Shown: positions 10,369-21,361 of the stretch, in pieces | Position numbering within the stretch: the first letter of the stretch is position 1 | How the letters are laid out: every line of letters begins with the position of its first letter | Assembly: GCF_001029265.1 (NCBI RefSeq) | Contig: NZ_CP011856.1 | Coordinates: 1,240,001-1,304,000 of the forward strand | DNA length: 64,000 nt | DNA from: Spiroplasma eriocheiris | GTDB taxonomy: Bacteria; Bacillota_I; Bacilli_A; Mycoplasmatales; Mycoplasmataceae | Direction of reading: 5' to 3' | Program-made: the position numbers and the translations under genes | The notes under the pieces: model-generated | What the model saw: the letters and a program-made list of their open reading frames with translations, nothing else | Told to the model about the DNA's origin: nothing | The model's database searches: none

Positions 10369-11823
10369 ATGGCTAAAGCAAAAAAAGGGTTAAAGTTATT
10401 TGATATTATTGCTTTTACCTTTAGCGCTGTATTTGTCTTAGATTCCTTTGCTTCAGCAGCAGCAATTGGTTGACAATCAATTATCTATTGAATTATTTTA
10501 TCAATCTTTTATTTTTTACCATATGGTTTAATAACAGCTGAATTAGGAGCTGCTTATAGCGATGATGGTGGAATTTACACCTGAGTTAAAAAAGCCTGTG
10601 GTAACCGGTGAGCAGCCCGAACAAACTGATTTTATTGATTAAATGTAGGTTTATGAATGTCATCAGTTTACATTGCCTTCTCATCAAGTTTGTCAAAAAT
10701 ATTTTTTCCAACTCACCCCTTATCCTTATGAGTTCAAATTGGCATTGCAATTGCTATTACTTGACTAACGGTGCTAGTTGGTTTACTTAATTTTAATTAT
10801 ATTAAATGGTTGCCAAATTTTTCAACTATTTCAAAATTAGTTGTAACCGTGGGGTTAATCGCAGCAGCAATTACTTGATTGGCAACTGGTAATCCAATTG
10901 CGACAAAAGTTAATGACCCTCAGTATGGAATTGTTCCATCCTGAACCCAAGGGATTGTCTTTCTCCCGGTGATTATTTATAATCTGTCCGGTTTTGAATT
11001 AGGGTCAAATACTACTAGTAGTATGAAAAACCCGAAACGCGATATTCCCTTATCCACTATTTTAGCAGGGGTAACAATCGTAATTTGTTATCTAATTGGA
11101 ACAATTGCTGTTAATATTGTGACTGATATTAAAACACTAGATATCTCCAATGGAATTATTCAAACAATCGGGAAAGTTTTCCCGGAATGGTTAACAAAAA
11201 TTTTAGGGGTGTTTTTATTATTTACTTTTTTTGGAAATATGATTACCTCAAGTACCGGTGCTAATAAAGCAATTCAAGAAGCAGCCGGTGACGGAGAATT
11301 TCCAAAGACCTTTGCCACAGTTCTAAAAAATAATTCACCCTTTTGATCAACCATTATTACCGGAATTATCTGTACAATTTTATTAATTATTGCGGGTGTA
11401 ATGTCCCCTTCGGGAGAGATTTCGGATATTTTTTGACAACTATATGCCTTTTCGTCAATTATTTTCTTACTCCCCTATTTATTAATCTTTCCAAGTTTTC
11501 TTATTATCCGTTATAAGTATCCAAATTTAAAACGGCCATTTAAAATTCCCGGACCACAATGATTCCAATGAATTGTGGTTATTATTCCAATGCTCATTTT
11601 ATGTTTAAGTATTATTTTATTCTTATTTGGTAAAATTATTATCCACCAACAAACTTGGGCATGAAATGATGGTGGGCAGTTTATTGCCTTTGCCTTAATC
11701 GGAACTATGATTTGTATTATTATTGGTGAACTTTTAATATGATGAGCACATCATCAAACTAAAAAAATTAATTTAATGAAAGGAGATAACAATTATGAGC
11801 AAACAACTAACATCAACTCCTAA
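10369..11823 (+). CDS. aguD: Agmatine/putrescine antiporter (APC superfamily)
   Basis: A 484-residue membrane protein with about 12 hydrophobic segments, of the amino acid-polyamine-organocation family. Telling segments are the early GLITAELGAAYSDDGGIYTW and the central GFELGSNTTSSMKNPKRDIP. It should exchange incoming agmatine for outgoing putrescine. The start at 10369 has only a weak purine-rich stretch ahead (GCAAGAATAACC), so it may be translated by coupling to ptcA, 18 bases upstream. Its last 29 bases overlap the start of aguA, and that gene's RBS AAAGGAG lies inside it. The substrate is inferred from the operon. Confidence 0.8.
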
Positions 11824-12892
11824 AAACGATGGTTTTTGAATGCCTGCAGAATGAGAACCACATGACCAATGCTGAATGATTTGACCAGAACGAACAGATA
11901 ATTGACGACAAGGAGGAAAGCCAGCCCAACGAGCTTATGCGACTTTTGCTAATACAATTGCTAAATATGAAAAAGTAACAATGCTCGTTTCTTATCAACA
12001 ATTTGAACATGCTCGTAACCTCCTGGGTGAAAATGTTCGGGTGATTGAATGTTCAAATGATGATGCTTGAATGCGAGATGTCGGTCCAACAATTGTCAAA
12101 AATAAGAATGGCCAAATTCGGGGAGTTGACTGAATTTTTAACGCCTGAGGAGGATTACTAGGCGGGCTTTACTTTCCGTGGGATAAAGATGATGCAATTG
12201 CCCAAAAAACTTGTGAGATTCTTAATATTGATTATTACCGCCCTGATTTTGTTCTTGAAGGTGGTAGTATCCATACTGATGGGGAGAGAACATTATTCAC
12301 AACAGAAGAATGTCTCTTAAATAAAAACCGCAATCCTCATCTTACGAAAGAACAAATTGAAGAAAATTTAAAATCTTTTTGTGGGGTTGATAAAGTAATT
12401 TGGTTGCCCTTTGGAGTATATAATGATGAAACTAATGGCCATGTTGATAACATGTTACATGTCGTTGCTCCGGGCCATGTCTTATTAACATGAACCGAAG
12501 ATAAAGATGATCCTCAGTATGAACGTTCGCAAGCAGCTTACCAAATTTTAACAACTACTTTGGATGCTAAAGGGCGGGAAATTAAAGTTACAAAATTGCA
12601 CCAACCAGGGCCATTATTTATTGAACCAGTTGAAGCTGACGATATTGACCTTTCCAACACAATGGCAAGAGCAGAAGGATTACGAATGCCAGCTAGTTAT
12701 GCTAACTTTTATATTGCTAATCAAGCAATTATTCTCCCAATTTTTGGTGATAAATATGATGATTTGGCGATTACAACATTACAAACAGTTTTCCCAAACC
12801 ATAAAATTGAACCAATTATGGCCCGTGAGATTCTCCTTGGTGGGGGTAATATTCATTGTATTACTCAACAACAACCAACTAGTAGTAAATAA
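11795..12892 (+). CDS. aguA: Agmatine deiminase
   Basis: A 365-residue enzyme of the guanidino-modifying (peptidyl-arginine deiminase-like) superfamily that converts agmatine to N-carbamoylputrescine and ammonia. Conserved parts visible: MPAEWEPHDQCWMIWPER near the start, NDDAWMRDVGPT, the EGGSIH and GHVDNM segments holding active-site acids and histidine, and the C-terminal [11 protein letters not shown] with the catalytic cysteine. Length fits the family. ATG at 11795 with AAAGGAG. It ends the operon, directly at a strong terminator. No carbamate kinase gene follows, so ATP formation from carbamoyl phosphate would need a kinase elsewhere. Confidence 0.93.
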
Positions 12893-12920
12893 AAAGTTAT
12901 CTTAATTAAGATAACTTTTT
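12891..12920. terminator. Bidirectional terminator between aguA and rplA
   Basis: A perfect 30-base palindrome, AAAAAGTTATCTTAA and its complement, starts at the stop codon of aguA and ends four bases before the stop codon of rplA. Both strands give a stem followed by T residues, so it can serve both convergent genes. Confidence 0.9.
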
Positions 12921-12923
12921 ATT

Positions 12924-13610
12924 TTATAATTCAATTAAAACTTTAATTCCCGGACCCATTGTTGTTGTGACAGCAATATTTTTAATATATGCTCCCTTAA
13001 CAGCGGATGGTTTTGCTTTACGAATTGTGTCAAAGATAACATCATAATTAGCTTTTAAGTCTTCGGCTTTAAATGATACTTTTCCTAAGATTGCATGAAT
13101 ATTACCATTTTTATCAACACGGTACTCAACTTTTCCTTTTTTAACTTCTTCAACGGCTTTTTTTACATCCGGAGTTACTGTTCCTGTTTTTGGGTTTGGC
13201 ATTAAACCTTTTGGTCCTAGTAACTTCCCAATTTTTCCTAATTCTGCCATAATATCAGGAGTTGCAATAATAACATCAAATCCAAATCAATTTTCTTTTT
13301 GGATTTTTTCAATCATATCTTTTCCGCCCACAAAATCAGCACCCGCTTCTTTGGCCTCAGTTTCTTTGGTATTAGTTAACACTAAGATTTTTTGCGTTTT
13401 TCCAGTTCCTTTTGGTAAAACAACTGCCCCTCTAATTTGTTGGTCAGCATGACGAGGATCAACATTTAAGTTAAAAGCAACTTCAACTGTTGAATCAAAT
13501 TTTGTGGTTGTAGTTTTTTTGGCTAATTCAATTGCTTCTGAAATGGGGTAAAATTTATTTTTATCAACTAATTCGACAACTTTATTATATTTTTTTCCAA
13601 ATTTAGCCAT
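12924..13610 (-). CDS. rplA: 50S ribosomal protein L1
   Basis: A 228-residue ribosomal protein of the L1 stalk. It begins [17 protein letters not shown] and contains the hallmark [19 protein letters not shown] near residues 124-142, the segment that contacts 23S rRNA. One tryptophan is coded TGA. The start codon overlaps the stop codon of rplK by one base (TAATG), so the two are coupled. L1 commonly represses its own operon by binding the mRNA leader; I did not identify that site here. Confidence 0.97.
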
Positions 13611-14047
13611 TAGTTTTTACCTTCCTTCGAAGATTCCATTCCTTCAATAACGATTCCCATATTCTTAGCAGTTCCGGCAATAATTCGCATTGCTGCTTCA
13701 ACATCATTAGCATTTAAATCTGGTAATTTATATTCAGCAATTTTACGAACTTGATCGACACTAATTGTCGCTACTTTTTGTTCTTTTGCTTTTGGTGAAC
13801 CTTTTTGAATATTAGCCGCTTTTTTTAATAAAATAGCAGCCGGTGTTGTTTTTAATTCAAATTTAAATGACTTGTCATCAAAAGCAGTAATAACAACTGG
13901 GACAATATCTCCCATTCGGTCTTTGGTTGCTTCATTAAATTGTGTAGTAAATTGGGGCATATTAATCCCTAATGATGCTAACTCTGGCCCTGGTTTTGCT
14001 TGTCCAGCTGGAAATTCTAATTTAGCAATTCTTGTAATTTTTGCCAC
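13610..14047 (-). CDS. rplK: 50S ribosomal protein L11
   Basis: A 145-residue protein of the GTPase-associated centre. The N-terminal [19 protein letters not shown] and C-terminal [12 protein letters not shown] segments are highly conserved. I chose the GTG at 14047, giving VAKITRIAK, because the AAGGAGG lies eight bases ahead. A TTG two codons earlier is too close to that RBS. rplA follows with a one-base overlap. Upstream, 14048-14226 holds the leader and no gene. Confidence 0.96.
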   Translation of the reverse strand: MAKITRIAKLEFPAGQAKPGPELASLGINMPQFTTQFNEATKDRMGDIVPVVITAFDDKSFKFELKTTPAAILLKKAANIQKGSPKAKEQKVATISVDQVRKIAEYKLPDLNANDVEAAMRIIAGTAKNMGIVIEGMESSKEGKN

Positions 14048-14226
14048 GAGCAATTCCTCCTTATATATATTAATTCTCGCTGTGGTCCAAACGAAATAAT
14101 TTTATTTCTACCACATTTAAGCACATTTTATTCAGTAATTTTACTTATCTAAAATAAGTGCCTATATAAATATAGCATAAATTATTTAAAAAACAATAGA
14201 ATTCTCAATTTGATCTTAACTTTTAA

Positions 14227-14252
14227 AAAATAGCTAAATAATTAGCTATTTT
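14227..14252 (-). terminator. Terminator after the tandem secreted-protein genes
   Basis: Minus-strand stem AAAATAGCTAA/TTAGCTATTTT with a four-base loop and following T residues, 19 bases past the stop codon at 14271. Confidence 0.75.
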
Positions 14253-14270
14253 AAATAAATTACCTTAAAA

Positions 14271-15149
14271 TTAGATCCTTGTTTCATTATATGAAATAGT
14301 AAATGCCCCACCTTGTGATGTTCATGAAATTGGTAAGTTTAAAGATACATGTTTAGGGTTAGCAATGTCATCAACTGTTAGTGCAGAATCCCCATTGTAA
14401 TCTTCTTGTAAATATTTACCATAGCCATCTTCATAAGCTAATATGTGGACTAGATTTTTTATATTATAACCATGGGCATATCCATCACTCATTCATGAAC
14501 CATAAAAAGTTGTATCTAATGGTAAGTAGAATTTAATTCTACCATTAGCTCCGTACGATCCCTGCTCAATAATATAAGTAACGTCCAAATTAGAATGGGG
14601 ATTAACAGTAACCGTTTGACTAGGTGCTGTTACTTTTTCGGTTGTGGTTGTGGTATGGCTATATTTACCTGATAAATCAACTTCCACATCTACCGAAGTG
14701 GTTGTTCAAAATACTGAAAGATTAAAAGAACCACTAATTTTTACTCCAACTTCAATATAATATGAAATGGTATTTGTAACAGATTTTGAATAGGACTGGG
14801 TTTTAAATGTTTGTGACAAATCAGAAGTATTAGAAAAACTACTGCTAAAAGTTTCAACAACATTTGAATTAATTGGATGAAAATCATAAACGGAAACAAT
14901 CCCTGTTTTGTTAGCAATAAAACGATTAGCTAAATCGGTTGTAGCATCAGATAACGATTCGGTTGGATAAACACCAGGATTATATCGTAAATACTTTTCA
15001 TTAATATCTTGCATTAAGTTTTCTAAAGTAGTCGGTGGTACTGTTTCATTATTTTTAAGATTAAAAAATTTATTAGTTTCTAACAAAGAAGAAGTGCAAG
15101 ATGCACCTATTATAATACCACTTGCAAATAACGATAATAATTTTTTCAT
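14271..15149 (-). CDS. Secreted ETX/MTX2-like beta-pore-forming family protein, copy 1
   Basis: A 292-residue protein that looks whole. It has an N-terminal signal MKKLLSLFASGIIIGASC, whose last residues may be a lipobox. The central part carries the pattern of the ETX/MTX2 (aerolysin-like) family: SQTFKTQSYSKSVTNTISYY, long alternating Ser/Thr strands, YSHTTTTTEKVTAPSQTV, then the conserved VTYIIEQGSYGANGRIKF. Such strands form the membrane-inserting beta hairpin in known members. The C-terminal part contains LALTVDD-like and NLPISWTSQGG segments shared with the next gene. It lies 18 bases downstream of the related gene at 15168-16025, so both are one operon made by duplication. Family by motif pattern; target unknown. 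Confidence 0.72.
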
Positions 15150-15167
15150 TAATAATTTTCCTTTCTA

Positions 15168-16025
15168 TTATTTAACCTTATACTCTACACTAATTTTTTC
15201 ACCTTTTGAAACTCATGAAATTGGTAAATTTAACGAAATTTTTTGAGGGTTGTCAAGATTATCGACAGTAATTACAGAATCACCTTGGTAATTATTTAAA
15301 AAATATTTACCATAACCAAGTGATTTAAAATATTCAACTAATCATCGAAGATTAAAAGGCGCTGAATATTGCACCCCATCTGAGTTTTCTCATGTTGATG
15401 TTCAAATTAAAGTATCAGGAGAAACAAAAAATCTTATTCACCCATCACTTTGATAAGTTCCCTCTTCAATAATATAAGTAACCACCCCTGTTTTATTAGC
15501 TGGTAAAATAAATTCTTGTTCGGGAGCCTCAACTGTTTCGGTTTCTGTTGTTGTATTAGTATAGCCTCCTGACATATCTACTTCTGCACTAATTTTTCCT
15601 TCAAATAAAATAAAATCAACTTTTTCAGTAATTTTAGTTTTCGTACCCCCTGTAATACTTCATGAAGTAGTATTAGTTATTGTTTTTGAATATGATTGGG
15701 TTTTTATTTTTTGATTATTATTTGTATTGTTAGTATATGTGTCATCAAATGTTTCAATAACATTTGAATTTAATGCTTTTGTGTAGTAAGCTTCCACATA
15801 ACCTGTTGTGCTTTGCAAAAGTGAAGCAATGTATTTGGTACTAGTTGAATTGTTATTAATGAAATGATCAACCGAGTAATATTGTCTCGCAAGATTGTCA
15901 ACATCGGTGGCGAGATTTTCAATATTACTTGGAGGTAGCACATCATTAGCACTGGAACCCAAAATTGAGAAGCAAGGGGTTGTTGATAAAATCCCCACAT
16001 TAAAAATTGAAATTAACTTTTTCAT
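15168..16025 (-). CDS. Secreted ETX/MTX2-like beta-pore-forming family protein, copy 2
   Basis: A 285-residue relative of the downstream gene that also looks whole. The N-terminus MKKLISIFNVGILSTTPCFS is a signal peptide, but a proline precedes its only cysteine, so lipidation is doubtful. It shares with copy 1 the KIKTQSYSKTITNTTSW region, the TTTETETVEAPEQ strand, VTYIIEEGTYQSDGWIRFF and the C-terminal KISLNLPISWVSKGE. The divergence is large enough to suggest an old duplication. It is the promoter-proximal gene; the upstream region 16026-16227 holds both divergent promoters. Role by family is membrane pore formation, possibly toward an arthropod host; that is inference. Confidence 0.7.
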
Positions 16026-16227
16026 ATTTCATGTCCTTTCTATTAAATTATTTTATTATGTCTAAACAAGTAAAATATTCTAGTATATCTTATCCATAAT
16101 AAATTATATTACTTTTATTAATCTTTATTTAAAAAGATTTACTTTTTTATTTTTTTCGTTAAGATAAACGTAAGGAATAGCATGAATTATAAAAATATAT
16201 AAATAATTGATAAAAAGGATAGGTTTA

Positions 16228-16515
16228 ATGAAAAAAACAACTTTAATTTTAATAATCATAACCTTAATTTTTATGGTTCTTGGTTTAATTTTAATTAGTA
16301 GTCAAAAAATAGTTTTCTTAGGAAATGAGGTTAATGGTTTTGAATTTTTAAAATTTACGACTCCTCGTCAAATTTTAAAGAGCTCAGAATTGCCTTTGTT
16401 AAAAACGGGGATTATTTTTACTGTTATTCTAACCCCAATTATGGGAGGAATAAGTATTCTTTTCTTTATGTGATCATTATTTAAAAATAAAAAGCAAATT
16501 AATTACGAAGATTAA
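16228..16515 (+). CDS. Small membrane protein, two transmembrane segments
   Basis: A 95-residue protein with hydrophobic helices at about residues 5-28 and 62-88, a short extracytoplasmic loop (NEVNGFEFLKFTTPRQ) and a basic, charged tail FKNKKQINYED. ATG at 16228 follows AAGGATAGG. It stands alone, divergent from the secreted-protein operon and convergent with the hydrolase gene, with a shared terminator. No family recognised. Confidence 0.6.
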
Positions 16516-16525
16516 CATAGAAAAG

Positions 16526-16566
16526 AAAAAATGTGAATTTTAAACAACTTAAAATTCACATTTTTT
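16526..16566. terminator. Bidirectional terminator
   Basis: Stem of 18 pairs (AAAAAATGTGAATTTTAA with its complement) and a five-base loop between convergent genes. T runs exist on both strands. Confidence 0.88.
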
Positions 16567-16572
16567 AATCTA

Positions 16573-17499
16573 CTAAATATTACTATTATAAAACGCTAAA
16601 ATGTCCTGATAAACTTCACCTTTGTTTTTTTCATTTAAAATTTCATGGCGCATTTCATTATATAATTTAATATCTGCTCGATAACCATATTTTAAATAAT
16701 TTTTATGTGTTTTAATAACCATTTTTCCAAATTTTCCAACTGGGTCATTTTTACCCGATAAAAATAAAATTGGTAACTGCTTTGGAGTTTTTTGAATATT
16801 ATCCTTGTTTTCAATATACATTAACCCACTAAATAAATCTTTATAACCACTTGTTGTAAATACTGGAAAAGTTAATGGATCTTTTAAAAATCCTTGTTGG
16901 ACATCTTTATCACTTGAAATTCATTCGGCACCGGTGTTGCCCTCTTTTCTAAATTTTTTATTTAAGGGAGCATAAGAATGTTTATGAATAAACTTGTCTA
17001 ATACTTTTGGCCCATATTTTTTTTGATGACGAGCAGCAACTCGACGGGCAAATTTTAAAGTTGAAGTTCCATAATGAGCAGTCCCACAAAAAACAACAGC
17101 TTTTAACGTATCACCATGTTCAATTGCATAATGGCGAGCTAAAAAAGAACCCATGCTATGTCCAAACATCACAATCGGTAAGTGCGGATACTTTTCTTGA
17201 ATATATTTATTTACTTCATATAAATCATCCACTAAAATTTGCCATCCATTTTCATCGGCAAAATAACCAAAATCTTCTTTATTTTTAACAGTTTTCCCAT
17301 GCCCACGATGATCATTAGCAATTACTAAATAACCATTTTTATTTAAAAAATTAGCAAAGTCTTGGTAACGTAAGGCATGCTCACATGACCCATGTACTAA
17401 TTGTAAAACTCCTTTTGGGTTTTCGACGTTTAGTCATTCATACATATGTAAATCTTTACCATCGCGTAGTTTTAATTCAAACTCTTTTACTTTTTCCAT
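16573..17499 (-). CDS. Alpha/beta hydrolase, lysophospholipase-like
   Basis: A 308-residue serine hydrolase of the monoglyceride lipase/lysophospholipase (Hydrolase_4) type. The early LVHGSCEHALRYQDFANFL and NDHRGHG segments precede the nucleophile motif GHSMG with Ser115. The acid lies in LSGKNDPVG and the histidine in MRHEILNE near the C-terminus. No signal peptide, so cytosolic or membrane-associated. Mollicutes take lipids from the host, and such enzymes recycle lysolipids; the exact substrate is not shown by sequence. ATG at 17499 follows GGAGAGTGAG. Monocistronic, with the next terminator at 17550-17577 upstream. Confidence 0.82.
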
Positions 17500-17549
17500 A
17501 GTTAATCTCACTCTCCATAAATTATCTCTACCTTTATATTATAGTATAA

Positions 17550-17577
17550 AAAAACGTTTAATTAAATAAACGTTTTT
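17550..17577 (-). terminator. Terminator of the Mg2+ ATPase gene
   Basis: Minus-strand stem AAAAACGTTTA/TAAACGTTTTT followed by TTT, six bases beyond the stop codon at 17583. Confidence 0.82.
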
Positions 17578-17582
17578 GGTTA

Positions 17583-20297
17583 TTAAAGTCAATTTTTGGC
17601 AACTCGAATATAAGCAACTTTTGAAAACTGGGCGACCAAACAGTAGCCGGCAATTACCGCAAGGGCAATTGGAATATAGATTACTGGTGGTGGTGTCATA
17701 CTGAACACATTATTGAAGGCATAAGGAATTAAGAATCCTAAACAGATCACAATTGTTGTTGTCATATTAACAGGTCATGTTGCATATGATTGGAAGAAGG
17801 GAATTTTTTTAGTACGAAACATTTGCATAACAACAGTTTGGGTAATTAATCCTTCAATAAATCATCCTGATTGGAACATTGCCACATGATGAGCAGCATT
17901 GGCTGAAGTTGGGTCAGCATGATATGCTGCTAAAACACCAAATCCATAACCAAAGATGGCAAAAGTAATTACATCAAAGACACTACTAATTGGACCATTA
18001 ACTAGAGCAAATGGTAAGAACCCTTTGGTTTTCCAGCGCTGTGGGGTTAATAAGAAGTCGGGGTCAACACGATCAAATGCGATTGCAAATTGTGAGAAAT
18101 CATAAATTAAATTTTGTAATAACATTTGTACGGGCATCATTGGTTCAAAAGGGATTCAAGCAGCAACAATAAGTAAAGTAAAAACATTTCCAAATTGCGA
18201 AGCAATTGTTATTTTAATATATTTTAGAATATTTCCAAAAGTTAATCTTCCTTGTTCAATTCCACTTTCTAAAACATCTAATGATTTTTCTAACAAAATA
18301 ATATCTGAAGCTTCTTTAGCAATATCAGTGGCATTATCAACTGAAATGGCAATGTCACTTTGGCGTAACACGGGAGCATCATTGATTCCATCACCCATAA
18401 AGCCAACGACATGATCATTTAATTTTAAAATATTAATGATCCGTGCTTTTTCAAGGGGATTCAATTTTACAAAAACATTATTTTTTTCAACTACTCGTTT
18501 TAATTCATAGTCAGCTAGACCATCTAATTCTTCCCCCGAGATAATTCCTTTAATATTCATTCCTACTCGTTCACAAATTGAACGTGTAACAGCTTCATTA
18601 TCTCCTGTTAAAATTTTTAATTCTACTCCCCGTGAAGCTAAAATTTTAACCATTTTATGAGCAGAAGGTTTTGGAATATCTAAGAAACTAGCATAACCAT
18701 AGAAGATTAGTTCATTTTCATCTTCAATATTAAATGCTTTTTTATCAGCACTAACATTTTTATATGCTAGTCCTAACGCACGAAAACCACGGTTGTTTAA
18801 GCGTTCAAGTTGCGCTTTAATTTGTCTTCGTAAATTATCATCTAAGTCAACAATTTTATCTTGGTAGTAAATTTTAGTACTAATTTTTAAAACTTCTTCA
18901 ATGGCTCCCTTAGTAATTAATTTAGTCCCATTATCATTATTGACAACTATTGTTAAACGGCGACGTTCAAAATCAAAGGGAATTTCATCAACTTTATGAA
19001 AATTATTAATATTGAAACGATATTCATTTTCTTTTACAAAACTAAGCACTGCATTATCTAGCGGATTTTTAATTCCAGTTTAAAAATAACTATTCAAATA
19101 TAATAATTTTAATAATTCTGGTTCTTTTTTATTATCCAAGGTTAAGAAATCAATTAGTTCAATTTTATCATTGGTTAGGGTTCCCGTTTTATCAGTACAT
19201 AAAACATCAATGGCTCCCAGATCTTGAATTGAACCTAAATTTTTGATTACCACTTTATTCTTACTTAATTTATAAGCTCCCCGTGCTAGGTTAGAAGTAA
19301 CAATCATTGGTAGCATTTCAGGAATAATTCCGACAACAGCAGCAGCTGACCATGCAACTCCTCCCACCCAGTCACTTTTTGTTCCTGAATAAATTAAGTA
19401 AATAATTGGGGCCATAATTAAAATAAACATAATTAATAAGAATGTCACACGTTTAACTCCGCTTTGAAAACTTGTTAATGGTCGGCGTTCTTTTAAGACA
19501 TCTGAAATTGATGAGAAATATGTTTGTTTACCAGTCCGCACAACTAAGCAAATTGCACTACCTGAAATTACACTTGTTCCAGCTAAACAAATATTTTCTA
19601 ATTCTAATAAATTAGTATTAGTAGTTGTCGCATGTTTTTCAGCTGGCACTGATTCACCTGTTAAGGCAGCTTGGTTAATAAATAAGTCTTTACTAACTAA
19701 AACACGAACATCAGCCGGAACCATATCCCCACTTGATAAATAAATTAAATCACCGGAAACTAATTCCTTTACATCAAGATCGTGTGCTTTTTTTACTAAT
19801 TCAAACATATTATCTTGATTGATTGTTTGATAATTTTCTAAATTACGAATGACCGTTGCTTTATTACTAACAATGCCAATTAGTTTTTTAGTTACAAAAT
19901 GTGCTTTAATAGTTTGGACATATACCACAGTCCCACTAGCTAGAATCATTAAAGCGACGATACAAGGTGATAAAATATCTCCTAAACTACGATCACTAAC
20001 AGCGGTACTAAAGTAGTTATAAAAGTTATAAATACAAATTGCCAGCAAAGCTAAGTTGAAAGGTCCAAAAAAAGATTTTAGGAAATTCAACCCTCAATTA
20101 AATTTTGATGGATCAACTGCATTATAACCATGTTCTTTTTGTAATTCTTCCACTTGGTGATCTTTAATTCCAAACTCGTCTTGTTTCATTTCTTTTAATA
20201 ATTCCGGTTGGTCTAAAGATGCACAAAGTTTTAATTTTCTATCATTAAAATTTAGCTTCTTTTTAAGAGCTAATTTTTCTCTATATTTTCTGAACAT
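17583..20297 (-). pseudogene. mgtA: Mg2+-importing P-type ATPase, interrupted by one in-frame stop
   Basis: It encodes about 904 codons of an MgtA/MgtB-type (P3B) ATPase that would import Mg2+. Visible parts: N-terminal cytoplasmic region, A-domain ALTGESVPAEK, DKTGTLTNDK with the phosphorylated aspartate, TGDNEAV, MGDGINDAPVL, and six C-terminal membrane segments. Codon 406 (19080-19082) is TAA inside LNSYF-stop-TGIKN, where the family has glutamine (YQTGLKN in E. coli). CAA to TAA is a single change. Everything on both sides stays in frame and well conserved, so the lesion is recent, a sequencing error, or tolerated by read-through. A GTG at 19049 could start only a C-terminal fragment lacking the phosphorylation site. 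Confidence 0.85.
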
Positions 20298-20657
20298 TTT
20301 TGGGCTTCCTTTCTTTTTCTAAACACAACAAAATAAGATAAGAAGCAACCAAAAAAATGAAAAATTATTTATTATTATTGATCATCATTGCTGCAGTTAT
20401 CCATTTGTGGTTTAGAAATATTACAAAATAATGTATTAAATTTAAAACTAATACCCTGTAGATTATGTAATTTAATGCCGGATATCGGACATTCCAGTCT
20501 GGATTCCATGGATAACCACCGCCTTTCTTAACATTAAATATAATACATTTATATTTTAACATAAAATATTTTATTGCCGATTTTATCTTTTTATTTTGTC
20601 ACTGAAGGGTGTTGGTAAGATATGTTATAATTTATTCAAAAATAAGGAGATCATCAG
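20298..20657. promoter_or_regulatory. Intergenic leader between mgtA and a divergent gene
   Basis: About 360 bases without an established gene. On the minus strand it forms the mgtA leader. It holds a 44-codon frame with its own RBS (20375-20509), and a stretch near the mgtA start where GCTTCTT (about 20341-20347) can pair with AAGGAAGC, which contains the mgtA RBS. I looked for the conserved core of the M-box magnesium riboswitch and did not see it. On the plus strand it carries the AAGGAG RBS of the gene at 20658. Confidence 0.45.
20375..20509 (-). CDS. Possible leader peptide upstream of mgtA, 44 residues
   Basis: The frame starts ATG at 20509, preceded by AGAAAGGCGGTGG, one of the strongest RBS sequences around, and reads MESRLECPISGIKLHNL... 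to a TAA at 20375. It is followed after about 75 bases by the mgtA start. Leader peptides control Mg2+ transporter genes in other bacteria, so it may be regulatory. An overlapping frame in another phase is open for about 60 codons and lacks an RBS. Coding status unproven. Confidence 0.35.
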   Translation of the reverse strand: MESRLECPISGIKLHNLQGISFKFNTLFCNISKPQMDNCSNDDQ

Positions 20658-21335
20658 ATGAAGAAAATTTTGCTATTAAGACCATTATCAATATTTTTCT
20701 TGTTTTTAAGCTTTGGTTTGCTTTCTCCTTTTGCCTTACCATTTTTTATAATAAGTAATATCACTATGCTAATTATTATTACTTGGTTTGCTGTTTTTTG
20801 AATTGTTAAATTTTTAAAAAGAACTATTGAAATTTCTAAAAATTTACAAACTTACAAATGATATAAAAATAAAAACAATGTTACAGAACTGCAACCACTC
20901 TTCTATAATCTTTTGCCAATCTTATTATTATGACAAGGAATCAATGTGGTTTTAAATGCTAACTTTAATTTAAATAATAGAATACTATTAATTCCTTATT
21001 CATTAATAATTGCCAGTTTAATTAGCTTTGGCGCAATTATTTTAATTGTTTTTACTTGCTTAGTTTTTTGATTTAAATTTAAAGTTAAATATATTTTTAA
21101 CCGGGTTAAGCATCTTACTAAATTGGGAATTAATAATCTTATTAAGTTTTTATATTTTCATTTTCAACTAATTAAAAATAAAATATATTATCCTTGGTTA
21201 AAAAGAATGTTTGTAATTTTTCTAAAAATTCGGATAATTATTAATTATGTTGTTAATTTTAAAAAATCCCTATATTTAAAAAGACTGAAAATAATTTTGG
21301 AGGTTAAAAATAATGTTATCTTTCTAAATTTATAA
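20658..21335 (+). CDS. Membrane protein, unknown
   Basis: A 225-residue protein with paired hydrophobic helices at about residues 5-55 and again at about 85-145, joined by a polar region KNLQTYKWYKNKNN. The C-terminal third is strongly basic (many Lys and Tyr) and probably cytoplasmic. ATG at 20658 follows AATAAGGAG. The next gene starts 26 bases later and is also a membrane protein, so they form a pair. No family recognised. Confidence 0.65.
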
Positions 21336-21361
21336 GATTAAATTTAGAAAGGAGTTTCATA

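Noticed and set aside
20298-20660. M-box magnesium riboswitch upstream of mgtA
   Set aside because: The conserved core sequences of that class were not found on the minus strand.
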